Assembly: GCF_006539725.1 (NCBI RefSeq)
Contig: NZ_BJNO01000001.1
Coordinates: forward strand, 523,746 to 587,745
From: Klebsiella terrigena
GTDB lineage: Bacteria; Pseudomonadota; Gammaproteobacteria; Enterobacterales; Enterobacteriaceae
Reading direction: 5' to 3'
DNA length: 64,000 nt
The number at the start of each line of letters is the position of its first letter. Position 1 is the first letter of the stretch. The notes beneath the pieces were generated by a model, which worked only from the letters and a program-made list of their open reading frames with translations, was not told where the DNA came from and made no database searches. The translations under genes and the position numbers were made by a program. Below are positions 15,332-25,226 of this stretch, in pieces.

Positions 15332-16708
15332 TTAAATATACTGGCCGGATTTTTCGTCTTTACGCAGCGGGAGCGTATCGGCGGCATCGTTTGCCAGGCT
15401 CAGGTCGCGGTCGCGCACTTCCGGCATCAGGATGGCGGACAGTAAGCCGATCACCGAATAGCAAATCAGCATCACCACCACCGGCAGCCACGAGTCGGTC
15501 ATATTACAGAAAATACCCGCCAGCACCGGGCCGAAACCCACGGCAACCAGCCCCCCCATCTCTTTTGAGATAGCCATGCGGGTGAAGCGATTACGCGATC
15601 CAAACAGCTCGGCCATGGTAATATTTTCCAGCGCAAACAGGCCCAGTACCGCCACGTTATGAATAACAACCAACGATGCCATAATAGTGCTCACGCTGTG
15701 GCTTTTATCCATGATAATTGCCAGCATCGGATAGGCTAAAATAATCGCCGAAATATTGACGATAATATACGGCGTGCGCCGCCCTACTTTATCTGAAAGC
15801 CAGCCTAGCAGCGGAATAGTGATAAAACCGATCGCCGAGCTAATCATTAACGCATCTGTCGGGATCGCTTTATCAAACAGCAGGGTTTGCACCAGATAGC
15901 CCGCAAGGAAGGTTTGAATCAGCCCCGAGTTGCCCGCCTGGCCGAAGCGCAGGCCGGTTGCCAGCCAGAATGATTTACTCTTCAGCATCGCGCCAAAGCT
16001 ATTCTCCTGGCTGCTGGCGGCGCTCTGCCGGCTGCCGCCCTCGGCGACTTTTTCAAATACCGGGCTTTCCTTGAGGTTCAAGCGCAGCCAGATGGCGAAG
16101 ATCATCACCACCACGCTGGCAAGGAACGGAATACGCCAGCCCCACGCCACCAGCTGCTCGCGGTCGAGCAGGAAGAACATCACCGCCCAGATTGCCGTAG
16201 CGCTGAGGGTGCCGCAGTTGGTTCCCATCGCCACCAGCGAAGAGATAATGCCGCGCTTACCTTTCGGCGCATATTCCGCCAGCATCGTTCCGGCCCCGGA
16301 TATTTCCGCGCCCGCGCCCAGCCCCTGAATCACGCGCAGGGTGACCAGCAGCACCGGCGCAAGGATCCCCACCTGGGCATAGGTGGGTAAAACGCCGATC
16401 AGCGTCGTACAGATGCCCATCATGGTGATGGTAATAAAAAGAACTTTCTTGCGGCCGATGCTATCGCCCATTCTGCCGAAAATAAACGCCCCGACGATGC
16501 GGGCAATATATCCTGCGCCGTAGGTCCCCATGGCTAAAATAAGCGCCATCGCCGCAGACTGTTCGGGGAAGAATATTTCATGGAATACCAGCGCGGCGCC
16601 TAAAGAGTAAAGCTGGAAATCCATAAACTCCAGCGCGGTACCTAACCAACCGGATACAGCCGCGCGGATGAGATCGGAGGTTGTTCTCTCATTCTTTACT
16701 GTCGTCAT
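15332..16708 (-). CDS. ydfJ: MFS transporter YdfJ (metabolite:proton symporter, MHS type), intact
   Basis: A 458-residue, 12-helix major facilitator of the metabolite:H+ symporter group. Motifs: GAFIFGRMGDSIGRKKVLF (loop 2-3), RVIQGLGAGAEISGAG, WGWRIPFLASV and LGWLSDKVGRRTPYI. In E. coli K-12 the gene is interrupted at its 5' end by the Qin prophage; here the N-terminus is complete (MTTVKNERTTSDLIRAAVSG) and the neighbours ydfI and rspB are still on either side. Substrate unknown; the setting suggests a sugar acid. Confidence 0.93.
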   Translation of the reverse strand: MTTVKNERTTSDLIRAAVSGWLGTALEFMDFQLYSLGAALVFHEIFFPEQSAAMALILAMGTYGAGYIARIVGAFIFGRMGDSIGRKKVLFITITMMGICTTLIGVLPTYAQVGILAPVLLVTLRVIQGLGAGAEISGAGTMLAEYAPKGKRGIISSLVAMGTNCGTLSATAIWAVMFFLLDREQLVAWGWRIPFLASVVVMIFAIWLRLNLKESPVFEKVAEGGSRQSAASSQENSFGAMLKSKSFWLATGLRFGQAGNSGLIQTFLAGYLVQTLLFDKAIPTDALMISSAIGFITIPLLGWLSDKVGRRTPYIIVNISAIILAYPMLAIIMDKSHSVSTIMASLVVIHNVAVLGLFALENITMAELFGSRNRFTRMAISKEMGGLVAVGFGPVLAGIFCNMTDSWLPVVVMLICYSVIGLLSAILMPEVRDRDLSLANDAADTLPLRKDEKSGQYI

Positions 16709-16759
16709 CTTTATAATCTCTAATTGTGTAGGATATAGAGTCTGGCGTTGTATTGGCTG

Positions 16760-17764
16760 TCAGAAGGTTAATAAAACCTTACAGCAGCTCTTGCGGTCAT
16801 TTTCAAACAGCTCCATTGCCTCAGCGACCTGTTGATAGTCGAAGGTATGGGTAATTAACATTTCCGGATTAATCAGCCCTTGTTCCAGCCAGCGCAAAAC
16901 AATCGGGAATTTATTGGCGTTTAGCCGCGAGGAAAATATCGACAGCTCTTTACCGGTAATCCCCTGCTGCGCCACCTGCGACGGCTCGGTAGAGAATCCC
17001 ATCAGGACAATTCTGGCCGCCGGTGAAGCCAGCGTAACCGCCTCCTGTAATATTGTCGGGTGGCAGGCGGCGTCGATAATTAGCGTCGGCTTCACCTCTA
17101 ACACCTCGGCTAATGAGTGCTCGCCGTTATTGATCGTGCGGTCGGCACCGTTGCGCTGGGCCATCTGCAACCGTTCATCGATTCGGTCAACCACAATCAC
17201 CTGGCCGACTTTGTAGACCTGCTTAAGGACCTGGATGGTGGTTAAGCCCATCGGCCCGGCGCCGTAAACCAGCGCCACGTCCTGCTCGGTCGGCGTCACC
17301 TGCCCGGTCACGTTGGCGGCGATCGTGAAGGGTTCCACCATTACCGCATGCCTGTCCGACACGCCGTCTGGCACCTGCCAGGCGTTTTTCGCCGGCACCA
17401 CCGCATACTCGCTGAAGCCGCCGTCCCGGTGCACACCGATAACCACCAACGAGGTGCAGACGTTCGGTTTGCCTACCGAGCAGGGATAGCAGCGTCCGCA
17501 GCTGATAACCGGATCCACGCACACCCGCTGGCCCACGGTTTTATCCGTCACCCCGGCGCCAACCGCATCGATAGTGCCGAAGAATTCGTGGCCGATAACG
17601 CGCGGGTATTTTGCAAACGGGTTGTGTCCGCGATAGATGTGGCTATCCGAGCCGCATATTCCCGCCAGCTGCACCTTGACCCGAACGTCCCCCGCGGCAG
17701 GCTCTGGCAGCGCGCGCGCCTCAATCACCAGCTCATTGGGCTGGCGGATAACGATACTTTTCAT
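16760..17764 (-). CDS. rspB: Zinc-type alcohol dehydrogenase RspB
   Basis: Medium-chain dehydrogenase of 334 residues. Catalytic zinc ligands are in GICGSDSHIYRGHNPFAKYP and RVIGHEFFGTI; structural zinc cysteines in DPVISCGRCYPCSVGKPNVC; NAD-binding glycines in VYGAGPMGLTTIQVL. Start at 17764 because GGAG precedes it and homologues begin MKSI; the longer open frame adds 11 codons overlapping rspA. It lies 10 bases after rspA. Likely oxidises a sugar acid (L-gulonate or similar); substrate is inference. Confidence 0.94.
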   Translation of the reverse strand: MKSIVIRQPNELVIEARALPEPAAGDVRVKVQLAGICGSDSHIYRGHNPFAKYPRVIGHEFFGTIDAVGAGVTDKTVGQRVCVDPVISCGRCYPCSVGKPNVCTSLVVIGVHRDGGFSEYAVVPAKNAWQVPDGVSDRHAVMVEPFTIAANVTGQVTPTEQDVALVYGAGPMGLTTIQVLKQVYKVGQVIVVDRIDERLQMAQRNGADRTINNGEHSLAEVLEVKPTLIIDAACHPTILQEAVTLASPAARIVLMGFSTEPSQVAQQGITGKELSIFSSRLNANKFPIVLRWLEQGLINPEMLITHTFDYQQVAEAMELFENDRKSCCKVLLTF

Positions 17765-17774
17765 TTTATTCTCC

Positions 17775-18989
17775 TTACCAGTTCCACAAGGTGCCATCTT
17801 CTAACCGCGCCACCGGCAGGCAGGCCGGATCGTACGGATATTTCGCTGCCAGCTTCTCGTCAAACTCAATTCCCAGCCCTGGCTTTTCGCCTGGGTGCAT
17901 ATAGCCGTTATCGAACGTCCAGCTATGCGGGAAAACGTCGAGCATCTGCTCGGAGTAGCCCATGTACTCCTGGACGCCAAAGTTCGGCACCCACAGGTCA
18001 AAGTGTAGCGCCGCCGCCATGCAGATCGGCGACAGGTCGGACGGGCCGTGCGAGCCGGTGCGCACCTGATAAAGCGAGGCAAAATCGGCGATACGGCGCA
18101 TGCCGGTGATCCCGCCGGCGTGGGTCACGGTGGTGCGGATATAGTCAATCAGCTGCTCCTCTATCAGCTGCTTGCAGTCCCAGATGCTGTTAAAGACTTC
18201 CCCGACCGCAATGGGGGTCACGGTGTGCTGGCGGATCAGGCGGAAGCACTCCTGATTTTCAGCCGGCGTCGGATCCTCCATCCAGAACAGACGATACTCC
18301 TCGATGCTCTTGCCAAAGCGCGCGGCCTCGATCGGCGTCAGGCGATGGTGCATGTCATGCAGAAGGTGCTCGTTGAAACCAAATCTTTCGCGCACGGCGG
18401 CAAACAGCTGCGGGGTAAAATCAAGATACTTCTCCGTCGACCACAGCTGCTCTTCCGGCCACAGGCCTTTGGTCGCCGGCTCGTAGGCCTGCCCTTTGCC
18501 TTTTGCCATCCCGTAGGTGGTCTTCATCCCAGGAATGCCGCACTGCACGCGGATGGCCTTAAAGCCCATCTCTTTGTGGCGAGCGTAGTCATCCAGCACT
18601 TCGTCAATGGAGTGGCCCGTGGTGTGGCAGTAAACCATCACCCCTTCACGTGAAGCCCCGCCCAGCAGCTGATACAGCGGCATCCCCGCCGCCTTCGCTT
18701 TAATATCCCACAGGGCCATATCGACGGCAGAGATAGCCGACATGGTCACCGGCCCGCGGCGCCAATAGGCGCCCTTGTAGAAGAACTGCCAGATATCTTC
18801 GATACGCTGCGCGTCGCGGCCGATAAGCTGCGGGCAGAGGTGATCCTGCAGGTACGATGCGACGGAGAGCTCGCGACCGTTTAAGGTGGCATCCCCCAGC
18901 CCGACGATGCCGTCATCGGTGGTGATTTTTAGGGTGACAAAGTTACGTCCAGGACAGGTGACGAAAACTTCAGCGGCAACGATCTTCAT
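17775..18989 (-). CDS. rspA: D-mannonate dehydratase / starvation-sensing protein RspA
   Basis: Enolase-superfamily protein of 404 residues, mannonate dehydratase subgroup. [31 protein letters not shown] capping domain start; metal ligands lie in the barrel around [22 protein letters not shown] and [20 protein letters not shown] and [12 protein letters not shown] line the active site. RspA dehydrates D-mannonate (family members vary from efficient to slow) to 2-keto-3-deoxygluconate. First gene of the minus-strand cluster rspA-rspB-ydfJ; promoter expected in 18990-19085, where ATACAAGTAT near 19055 is a near-palindrome. Confidence 0.95.
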   Translation of the reverse strand: MKIVAAEVFVTCPGRNFVTLKITTDDGIVGLGDATLNGRELSVASYLQDHLCPQLIGRDAQRIEDIWQFFYKGAYWRRGPVTMSAISAVDMALWDIKAKAAGMPLYQLLGGASREGVMVYCHTTGHSIDEVLDDYARHKEMGFKAIRVQCGIPGMKTTYGMAKGKGQAYEPATKGLWPEEQLWSTEKYLDFTPQLFAAVRERFGFNEHLLHDMHHRLTPIEAARFGKSIEEYRLFWMEDPTPAENQECFRLIRQHTVTPIAVGEVFNSIWDCKQLIEEQLIDYIRTTVTHAGGITGMRRIADFASLYQVRTGSHGPSDLSPICMAAALHFDLWVPNFGVQEYMGYSEQMLDVFPHSWTFDNGYMHPGEKPGLGIEFDEKLAAKYPYDPACLPVARLEDGTLWNW

Positions 18990-19212
18990 CTTTTTTTATT
19001 CCTTACATCTCTGCGGTTAGTGAATAAAATTAAATCACCAGACCTACTACCATACAAGTATAATGATCGAAAAAGATGCTATTGGTCACATTAATGCCCG
19101 GGCCTGACGCGGCGGCCGCTGGCTGAAGAAACGCGGTAAACAGAGGTGGAAACAGGCGCGATTCCGCACGGTCGGCGCATCGTCTGCCCCGGCGCTGCGC
19201 CCGTAAGGTTGG

Positions 19213-19539
19213 CTACGCGCGACCCCATCCGGCGACGATAATGAGCATTCCGCACAGCGCAATAACCGCGCCGGCCCAGTCGTAGTGGCTGAGCTTAACG
19301 CCGTCAACAAAGCGCAGCCACAGCAGCGCGGTGCAGACATAGACTCCGCCGTAGGCGGCGTAAACGCGTCCGCTCGCCGCCGGGTGCAGGGTCAGCAGCC
19401 AGACGAACATCGCCAGCGCGAGTCCGGCGGGCAGCAGCAGCAGCGGCGTGGCACCCCGCTTTAGCCAGAGCCAGGGTAAATAGCAGCCGAGGATTTCGCA
19501 CAGGGCGGTGGCGAAAAAGAGCAGCGTGGTTTTGAGCAT
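19213..19539 (-). CDS. ynfA: YnfA family small membrane protein
   Basis: 108 residues with four hydrophobic segments: [57 protein letters not shown] and [21 protein letters not shown]0060/YnfA is related to small multidrug-resistance exporters, and family members have been linked to dye and biocide efflux. The position between rspA and ynfB matches E. coli. Length is standard. Confidence 0.96.
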   Translation of the reverse strand: MLKTTLLFFATALCEILGCYLPWLWLKRGATPLLLLPAGLALAMFVWLLTLHPAASGRVYAAYGGVYVCTALLWLRFVDGVKLSHYDWAGAVIALCGMLIIVAGWGRA

Positions 19540-19687
19540 TAAAGATACGTAAATAGCGCAGAGAGTGGCGGCATTCTACGCGATAATTGCCCCGCTCCCA
19601 CTTCCTTTTGTCGGGTATGCCGTAGAAAAGAGATGTAGTAAACTCGTATTAAGGGCTATCCCTTTTTATCACTCAAAGGAAACCGTG

Positions 19688-20029
19688 ATGAAAATGACAC
19701 TGAACAAACGCTGGTGCCTGACCGCCATGCTGGCGCTAAGCGCCGTGGCCTTCACCGCCTCGTCTTTTGCTAAAACCGACACGCTGGTGATTGAATCCGG
19801 CGATAGCGCGCAGAGCCGCCAGAACGCCGCCATGGAAAAAGAGCAGTGGAACGACACCCGCACTCTGCGCCATAAGGTCAACACGCGCACCGAGAAAGAA
19901 TGGGATAAGGCCGACGTCGCTTTTGATGCCCAGGATAACTGCCAGAAAAGCGCGAACGTCAACGCCTACTGGGAGCCGAATACCCTGCGCTGCCTCGATC
20001 GCCGCACCGGCCGTACCGTAGCGCCGTAA
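19688..20029 (+). CDS. ynfB: Secreted protein YnfB (DUF1283)
   Basis: 113 residues with a signal peptide ([20 protein letters not shown], cleavage after SSFA) and a small, highly charged mature domain containing two cysteines ([21 protein letters not shown]). Start at 19688 is chosen because GGAAACC precedes it and the signal peptide begins there. Conserved in enterobacteria beside ynfA and speG; function unknown. Confidence 0.93.
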   Translation: MKMTLNKRWCLTAMLALSAVAFTASSFAKTDTLVIESGDSAQSRQNAAMEKEQWNDTRTLRHKVNTRTEKEWDKADVAFDAQDNCQKSANVNAYWEPNTLRCLDRRTGRTVAP

Positions 20030-20099
20030 CCCGTCACGCATGGCGCCTGCGGGCGCCATAATTCATTATTATCGCCAGCATTGCTGCACAGGAACACCC

Positions 20100-20660
20100 A
20101 TGACCGACGCTCATACCGTCAAGCTGCGCCCGCTAGAGCGCGAAGATCTCCGTTTTGTTCACCAGCTCGATAACAACGCCAGCGTAATGCGCTACTGGTT
20201 TGAAGAGCCGTATGAGGCCTTTGTCGAGCTCTCGGACCTCTATGACAAGCATATTCACGATCAGAGCGAGCGCCGGTTTGTGATTGAGTGCGACGGGGAA
20301 AAAGCCGGTCTGGTCGAGCTGGTTGAGATTAACCACGTCCACCGACGCGCCGAGTTTCAGATTATTATCTCCCCGGACTATCAGGGGCGAGGTCTTGCGA
20401 CCCGCGCCGCTAAGCTGGCAATGGACTACGGCTTTACCGTACTCAACCTCTATAAGCTGTACCTCATCGTCGACAGCGAAAATGAAAAAGCGATCCACAT
20501 CTACCGCAAGCTTGGGTTTATGGTCGAGGGCGAGCTCATTCACGAGTTTTTCATTAACGGCGAATACCGCAATACTATTCGGATGTGCCTGTTCCAGCAT
20601 CAGTACCTTAGCGAACACCGCCCGCAGGGCCCGACGCTGCTGAAGCCAACGGCTCAGTAG
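20100..20660 (+). CDS. speG: Spermidine N1-acetyltransferase
   Basis: A GNAT acetyltransferase of 186 residues that acetylates spermidine and spermine with acetyl-CoA, detoxifying polyamines. The acetyl-CoA loop is in [20 protein letters not shown] (Q/R-x-x-G-x-G/A), and [15 protein letters not shown] is the usual GNAT C-terminal motif. Start at 20100 matches the family ([17 protein letters not shown]). The 3' end overlaps the ynfC 3' end by 7 bases. The spermidine exporter mdtJI lies 21 kb downstream. Confidence 0.97.
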   Translation: MTDAHTVKLRPLEREDLRFVHQLDNNASVMRYWFEEPYEAFVELSDLYDKHIHDQSERRFVIECDGEKAGLVELVEINHVHRRAEFQIIISPDYQGRGLATRAAKLAMDYGFTVLNLYKLYLIVDSENEKAIHIYRKLGFMVEGELIHEFFINGEYRNTIRMCLFQHQYLSEHRPQGPTLLKPTAQ

Positions 20661-21364
20661 TATTCGATGCTATTTTTGATGGTGTAGTGGCGCGTTAACG
20701 GCGGCTGCACGCTTTCATCGATAACCTGCAGCTCGCACTTCACCGGGTTGTCGTGACTGTCGTAGTCGCAGGTCTGCCGCACGCTGCCTAGCTCGCGATC
20801 GTTGAAGGTGCTCACCGCCGTGTAGTCCAGCTTTTTACGCGGATCGGCCGCCGGCGTTGAGACCACCGTAAAGCGCTCGTCTTTGGCGGTGGTGGTTTTG
20901 CCTAGCGGATAGCCTTCGTCATCATAGCGGTAGCTGGCCGTGGTCTCTTTGCCGCGGGCGGTCACCACAAAGCCATTGTCATCCGTTTCCCAGCTCACGC
21001 CCGCCGACGGCATTTCGGCAAGCTGGCACTTTCCCTGCAGGCGCAGGCGCTTTTCACGCGTTTGCGCATCGAGATAGTAGTTCGCGTCGAGCAGCAGCGT
21101 GGCGCCGGTGTTATTTTCGCGATCCTGGAAAGCCAGCAGATCGAAGCAGCCCTCGCTGGATAATCGCCCGCTGACCTGTTTCACCACTTCATCATGCTCA
21201 TCGAGCAGCGTCTGGCTGAAATCTTTCACCGGGCCACGCAGCGGGTCAAATTCAAATTCGTTGGAAAAACTCGCCATTTCTGGCGTAAAGGCCTGCGGCG
21301 CGGATTGATTATCGCAGGCGCTGAGCGCCATGGTCGCCAAAACCAGTAAAAACAGTTTGTTCAC
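20654..21364 (-). CDS. ynfC: Lipoprotein YnfC (UPF0257)
   Basis: 236 residues with lipobox LSAC (Cys17 region of [17 protein letters not shown]) followed by the conserved start of the mature protein [24 protein letters not shown], and the signature [13 protein letters not shown]. Ends TIKNSIEYY as the family does. Predicted outer-membrane lipoprotein of unknown function. Convergent with speG. Confidence 0.94.
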   Translation of the reverse strand: MNKLFLLVLATMALSACDNQSAPQAFTPEMASFSNEFEFDPLRGPVKDFSQTLLDEHDEVVKQVSGRLSSEGCFDLLAFQDRENNTGATLLLDANYYLDAQTREKRLRLQGKCQLAEMPSAGVSWETDDNGFVVTARGKETTASYRYDDEGYPLGKTTTAKDERFTVVSTPAADPRKKLDYTAVSTFNDRELGSVRQTCDYDSHDNPVKCELQVIDESVQPPLTRHYTIKNSIEYY

Positions 21365-21467
21365 GCCCGATTCCTTCTGTGTCCCTATGCAATCATATTA
21401 GCAAATACAATTGTTTACACCAGTTCTGCTATGCTTAAATCTGGATGACGTCAATAAGGAGTTTATG

Positions 21468-21731
21468 ATGAAAATATCCCCCTGGCTCTGCGCGGCTCTG
21501 CTGCTGGGTTCGACATCAGCGCTTGCCGCACCGGATTCCTGCGAACGGGTAAAAAGCGATATTCAGCAGAAAATCATCAATAACGGCGTGCCGGCGACGA
21601 GCTTTAGCCTGAGCATCGTCCCCAGCGACCAGCCTGACCAGCCCGGCGCTCAGGTTGTCGGACACTGCGCCAACGACACCTTTAAAATCACCTATACCCG
21701 CAGCGCCGGCACCGACAGCGAAGCGCAGTAA
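21468..21731 (+). CDS. ynfD: Small secreted protein YnfD (DUF1161)
   Basis: 87 residues with a signal peptide (MKISPWLCAALLLGSTSALA) and a short domain with two cysteines: DSCERVKSDIQQKIINNGVP and VVGHCANDTFKITYTR, typical of DUF1161. The second ATG (21468) is chosen since AAGGAG is then 5 bases away; the first ATG at 21465 is too close. Function unknown. Confidence 0.92.
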   Translation: MKISPWLCAALLLGSTSALAAPDSCERVKSDIQQKIINNGVPATSFSLSIVPSDQPDQPGAQVVGHCANDTFKITYTRSAGTDSEAQ

Positions 21732-21754
21732 CCCGCCCCTGCTTCAAGTGAAGG

Positions 21755-21785
21755 ATATTATCCCTGGGTTGACCAGGGATAATAT
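21755..21785. promoter_or_regulatory. 13-bp perfect inverted repeat between ynfD and ynfE
   Basis: ATATTATCCCTGG, spacer GTTGA, CCAGGGATAATAT. It sits 24 bases after the ynfD stop and about 95 bases before ynfE. No T-run follows, so it could be the ynfD transcript end or an operator in the ynfE promoter region. The element overlaps a TTGACC hexamer. Confidence 0.6.
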
Positions 21786-21878
21786 TCATCTACCTCTATA
21801 TAAGTATTATGGATCTCCCATCCGCTCGAATGCAGAATCCGGCGGAATTTCATCATAATAACAATCAGGGAGTGAGTA

Positions 21879-24314
21879 ATGTCTTATCCGGAATATGACG
21901 GCGGCCTCAGCCGTCGCACGCTAATTAAATCCTCAGCGATCGGTTCACTGGCGTTAGCGGCCGGCGCAGTGTCGCTGCCGTTTAGCCTGCGCGGCGCGGC
22001 GGCGGCCGTTCAGCAGGCCACCCAGGGCGAAGAACGGGTGGTGTGGGGAGCCTGCTCGGTGAACTGCGGCAGCCGCTGCGCGCTGCGTCTGCACGTACGC
22101 GATGACGAAGTGGTGTGGGTTGAGACCGATAACACCGGGCAGGATATTTATGGCGATCACCAGGTGCGGGCCTGCCTGCGCGGCCGCTCTATCCGCCGAC
22201 GCATCAACCACCCCGACCGCCTGAACTATCCGATGAAACGAGTCGGTAAGCGCGGCGAAGGAAAGTTTGCCCGCATCAGCTGGGACGAAGCGCTGGACAC
22301 CCTGGCCGGCAGCCTGCAGCGGATCGTTAAAGAGTACGGTAACGAAGCGGTCTACATCAACTACTCCTCCGGGATCGTCGGCGGCAACATGACCCGCTCG
22401 TCGCCCTCCGCTTCCCCGGTAACCCGCCTGATGAACTGCTACGGCGGCTCTTTAAACCAGTACGGCACCTACAGCACCGCCCAAATTGCCTGCGCCATGC
22501 CCTACACCTACGGCAGCAACGAGGGCAACAGCACCTCCGACATCGAAAACAGCAGGCTGGTGGTGATGTTCGGCAATAACCCGGCGGAAACCCGCATGAG
22601 CGGCGGCGGGATTACCTATTATCTTGAACAGGCTCGCGCGCGCTCCAACGCCAGAATGATCGTTATCGATCCGCGCTATACCGATACCGCCGCCGGCCGC
22701 GAAGACGAGTGGATCCCCATTCGCCCCGGCACCGACGCGGCGCTGGTGGCCGGCATCGCCTGGGTACTGATAACGGAAAACCTTGTCGACCAGCCGTTCC
22801 TTGATACCTGCTGCGTAGGCTACGACGAAAAAACGCTGCCCGCAGGCGCGCCGGCAAACAGCCATTATAAGGCCTGGATCCTAGGCGAAGGGGATGATGG
22901 AACCGCTAAAACGCCGCAGTGGGCGTCGCGGATTTGCGGCATTCCGGTCGACCGCATCGTCAAGCTGGCGCGAGAGATCGGCAGCACCAGGCCGGCCTAT
23001 ATTTGTCAGGGCTGGGGGCCACAGCGCCAGGCCAACGGCGAGCTGGCCGCCAGGGCCATCGCCATGCTGCCGATTCTGACCGGCAACGTCGGGATTAGCG
23101 GCGGCAACAGCGGCGCGCGCGAATCAACCTATACCATCACCATCGAGCGCCTGCCGGTGCTGACTAACCCGGTGAAAACCGCCATCTCCTGCTTTAGCTG
23201 GACCGACGCCATCGCGCGCGGGCCCGAAATGACCGCCCTGCGCGACGGCGTACGCGGCAAGGATAAGCTGGACGTGCCGATCAAGTTCCTGTGGAACTAC
23301 GCCGGGAATACCATTATTAATCAGCATTCTGACATCAACCGGACCCACGAAATCCTGCAGGACGACAGCAGGTGCGAAACCATCGTGGTGATCGATAACT
23401 TTATGACCTCATCGGCTAAATATGCCGACATCCTGCTTCCGGACCTGATGACCGTCGAGCAGGAGGATATTATCCCCAACGACTACGCCGGCAATATGGG
23501 CTACCTGATCTTTATTCAGCCCGCCACCTCGCCGAAGTTTGAGCGCAAACCGATCTACTGGATCCTCAGCGAAGTGGCAAAACGCCTCGGCGATGAGGTC
23601 CTGCAAAAGTTTACCGAAGGACGCACTCAGGCGCAGTGGCTGCAGCATCTTTACGCCCTGATGCTGGCGAAAGACCCCGCGCTGCCCGCCTACGACGAAC
23701 TTAAAGCCATGGGGATCTATAAGCGTAAGGATCCCGCGGGCCATTTTGTCGCCTATCGCGATTTCCGCCGCGACCCGCTCGCCAATCCGCTAAAAACGCC
23801 TTCCGGCAAAATTGAGATCTACTCCAGCCGGCTGGCCGATATCGCCGCCAGCTGGCAGCTTGCGGCGGACGACACCATCAGCCCGCTGCCGGTGTACGCC
23901 TCCACCTTCGAAGGCTGGGATGACCCGCTGCGCAGCCAGTTTCCGCTGCAGCTTTTTGGCTTCCACTACAAAGCGCGCACCCACTCGAGCTACGGTAACG
24001 TCGATATTCTGCAGGCCGCCTGCCGCCAGGAGGTGTGGATTAACCCGCTGGACGCCGAGCGTCGCGGGATTAAAAACGGCGATATGGTGCGCGTCTTTAA
24101 CCAGCGCGGCGAGCTGCGCATTCCGGCAAAAGTAACGCCGCGCATTATGCCCGGTGTCTCAGCGATGGGCCAGGGTGCGTGGCATGACGCCAATATGGAC
24201 GGGGATCGTGTCGACCGCGGCGCCTGCATTAATACGCTGACCACCCACCGTCCGTCGCCGCTGGCGAAAGGCAATCCTCAGCACACCAACCTGGTTGAAA
24301 TTGCCAAAGCCTAA
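21879..24314 (+). CDS. ynfE: Tat-exported molybdoenzyme YnfE (DMSO/selenate reductase type catalytic subunit)
   Basis: An 811-residue DmsA-family bis-MGD enzyme. The Tat signal has the twin arginine in LSRRTLIKSSAIGSLALAAG. An N-terminal 4Fe-4S cysteine cluster is in CSVNCGSRCALRLHV with a later cysteine in QVRACLRGRS. The serine expected to ligate molybdenum is in SYSTAQ-like GTYSTAQIACAMP. Sequence is closer to E. coli YnfE than YnfF (for example YINYSSGIVGGNMTRSSPSAS). In E. coli ynfE is followed by ynfF, ynfG and ynfH and contributes to selenate reduction. Here the stop is followed after 11 bases by ynfH: ynfF and the iron-sulfur subunit ynfG are missing. Confidence 0.95.
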   Translation: MSYPEYDGGLSRRTLIKSSAIGSLALAAGAVSLPFSLRGAAAAVQQATQGEERVVWGACSVNCGSRCALRLHVRDDEVVWVETDNTGQDIYGDHQVRACLRGRSIRRRINHPDRLNYPMKRVGKRGEGKFARISWDEALDTLAGSLQRIVKEYGNEAVYINYSSGIVGGNMTRSSPSASPVTRLMNCYGGSLNQYGTYSTAQIACAMPYTYGSNEGNSTSDIENSRLVVMFGNNPAETRMSGGGITYYLEQARARSNARMIVIDPRYTDTAAGREDEWIPIRPGTDAALVAGIAWVLITENLVDQPFLDTCCVGYDEKTLPAGAPANSHYKAWILGEGDDGTAKTPQWASRICGIPVDRIVKLAREIGSTRPAYICQGWGPQRQANGELAARAIAMLPILTGNVGISGGNSGARESTYTITIERLPVLTNPVKTAISCFSWTDAIARGPEMTALRDGVRGKDKLDVPIKFLWNYAGNTIINQHSDINRTHEILQDDSRCETIVVIDNFMTSSAKYADILLPDLMTVEQEDIIPNDYAGNMGYLIFIQPATSPKFERKPIYWILSEVAKRLGDEVLQKFTEGRTQAQWLQHLYALMLAKDPALPAYDELKAMGIYKRKDPAGHFVAYRDFRRDPLANPLKTPSGKIEIYSSRLADIAASWQLAADDTISPLPVYASTFEGWDDPLRSQFPLQLFGFHYKARTHSSYGNVDILQAACRQEVWINPLDAERRGIKNGDMVRVFNQRGELRIPAKVTPRIMPGVSAMGQGAWHDANMDGDRVDRGACINTLTTHRPSPLAKGNPQHTNLVEIAKA

Positions 24315-24325
24315 GGAGAACGAGT

Positions 24326-25183
24326 ATGGGAAACGGATGGCATGAATGGCCGCTGGTGCTGTTTACGGTGCTGGGCCAGTGTGCGGCGGGAGCGCTGATC
24401 GTCAGCGGCCTGGGCTGGCTGTCGCTGAAAAATAACTCCGAAGCCCGGCAGCGCCTGGTGCGCAGCATGATCGCTATCTGGCTGCTGATGGGGGTCGGCT
24501 TTCTCGCCTCCATGCTGCACCTTGGTTCACCGCTGCGGGCGTTCAATTCGCTCAATCGCCTCGGCGAGTCGGCGCTGAGTAATGAAATCGCCAGCGGCAT
24601 CATCTTCTTTGCCGTCGGCGGGCTGTGGTGGCTGCTGGCGGTCACCAGCAAAATGCCCGCCGCGCTGAGTGCGCCGTGGCTGGCCGTGAGCATGCTGCTG
24701 GGGGGCGTTTTTGTCTTTGCAATGACCCGGGTTTACCAGATTGATACCGTTCCGACATGGTATAATGGCTATACCACCGGCGCCTTTTTTCTGACCATGC
24801 TGCTCTGCGGGCCGCTGTTTGCCGCACTGCTGCTGCGCGCAGCCAACGTGTCGTTTAACGGCAGCGTCTTCGCCTCGCTGAGCGTTCTGGCGCTGCTGGC
24901 CAGCAGTGCCATCGTCGTGCTGCAGGGTTTTGGCCTCGGCGATATTCACAGCTCGGTGCAGCGCGCCGGCGCGTTGGTTCCGGGGTACGGGTTCTGGCAA
25001 ACCTGGCGCATCGCGCTGCTGGCCCTTGGTCTCGGCTGCTGGCTGTGCCCGCTCATTCGCGGCATCCGCCCGCGTACCGGCGGGTTATGCCTCGGGCTGC
25101 TGCTGGTGCTGGCCGGAGAACTGATTGGCCGCAGCCTGTTTTATGGCCTGCATATGACCGTCGGCACGGCAGTTGCCGGTTAA
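24326..25183 (+). CDS. ynfH: DMSO-reductase-type membrane anchor subunit YnfH
   Basis: 285 residues with eight predicted membrane helices, DmsC family. MGNGWHEWPLVLFTVLGQC is the family start, and LHLGSPLRAFNSLNRLGES and the C-terminal GELIGRSLFYGLHMTVG are conserved. It anchors the catalytic and ferredoxin-like subunits on the periplasmic face and takes electrons from menaquinol. A good ribosome binding site (AAGGAG) overlaps the end of ynfE. Because ynfG is absent, electron transfer from YnfH to YnfE lacks its normal carrier in this operon. Confidence 0.95.
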   Translation: MGNGWHEWPLVLFTVLGQCAAGALIVSGLGWLSLKNNSEARQRLVRSMIAIWLLMGVGFLASMLHLGSPLRAFNSLNRLGESALSNEIASGIIFFAVGGLWWLLAVTSKMPAALSAPWLAVSMLLGGVFVFAMTRVYQIDTVPTWYNGYTTGAFFLTMLLCGPLFAALLLRAANVSFNGSVFASLSVLALLASSAIVVLQGFGLGDIHSSVQRAGALVPGYGFWQTWRIALLALGLGCWLCPLIRGIRPRTGGLCLGLLLVLAGELIGRSLFYGLHMTVGTAVAG

Positions 25184-25226
25184 TTTTTCGTGCGCGGACA
25201 GCCGCGCCGCACTAAGGAATATAAGC

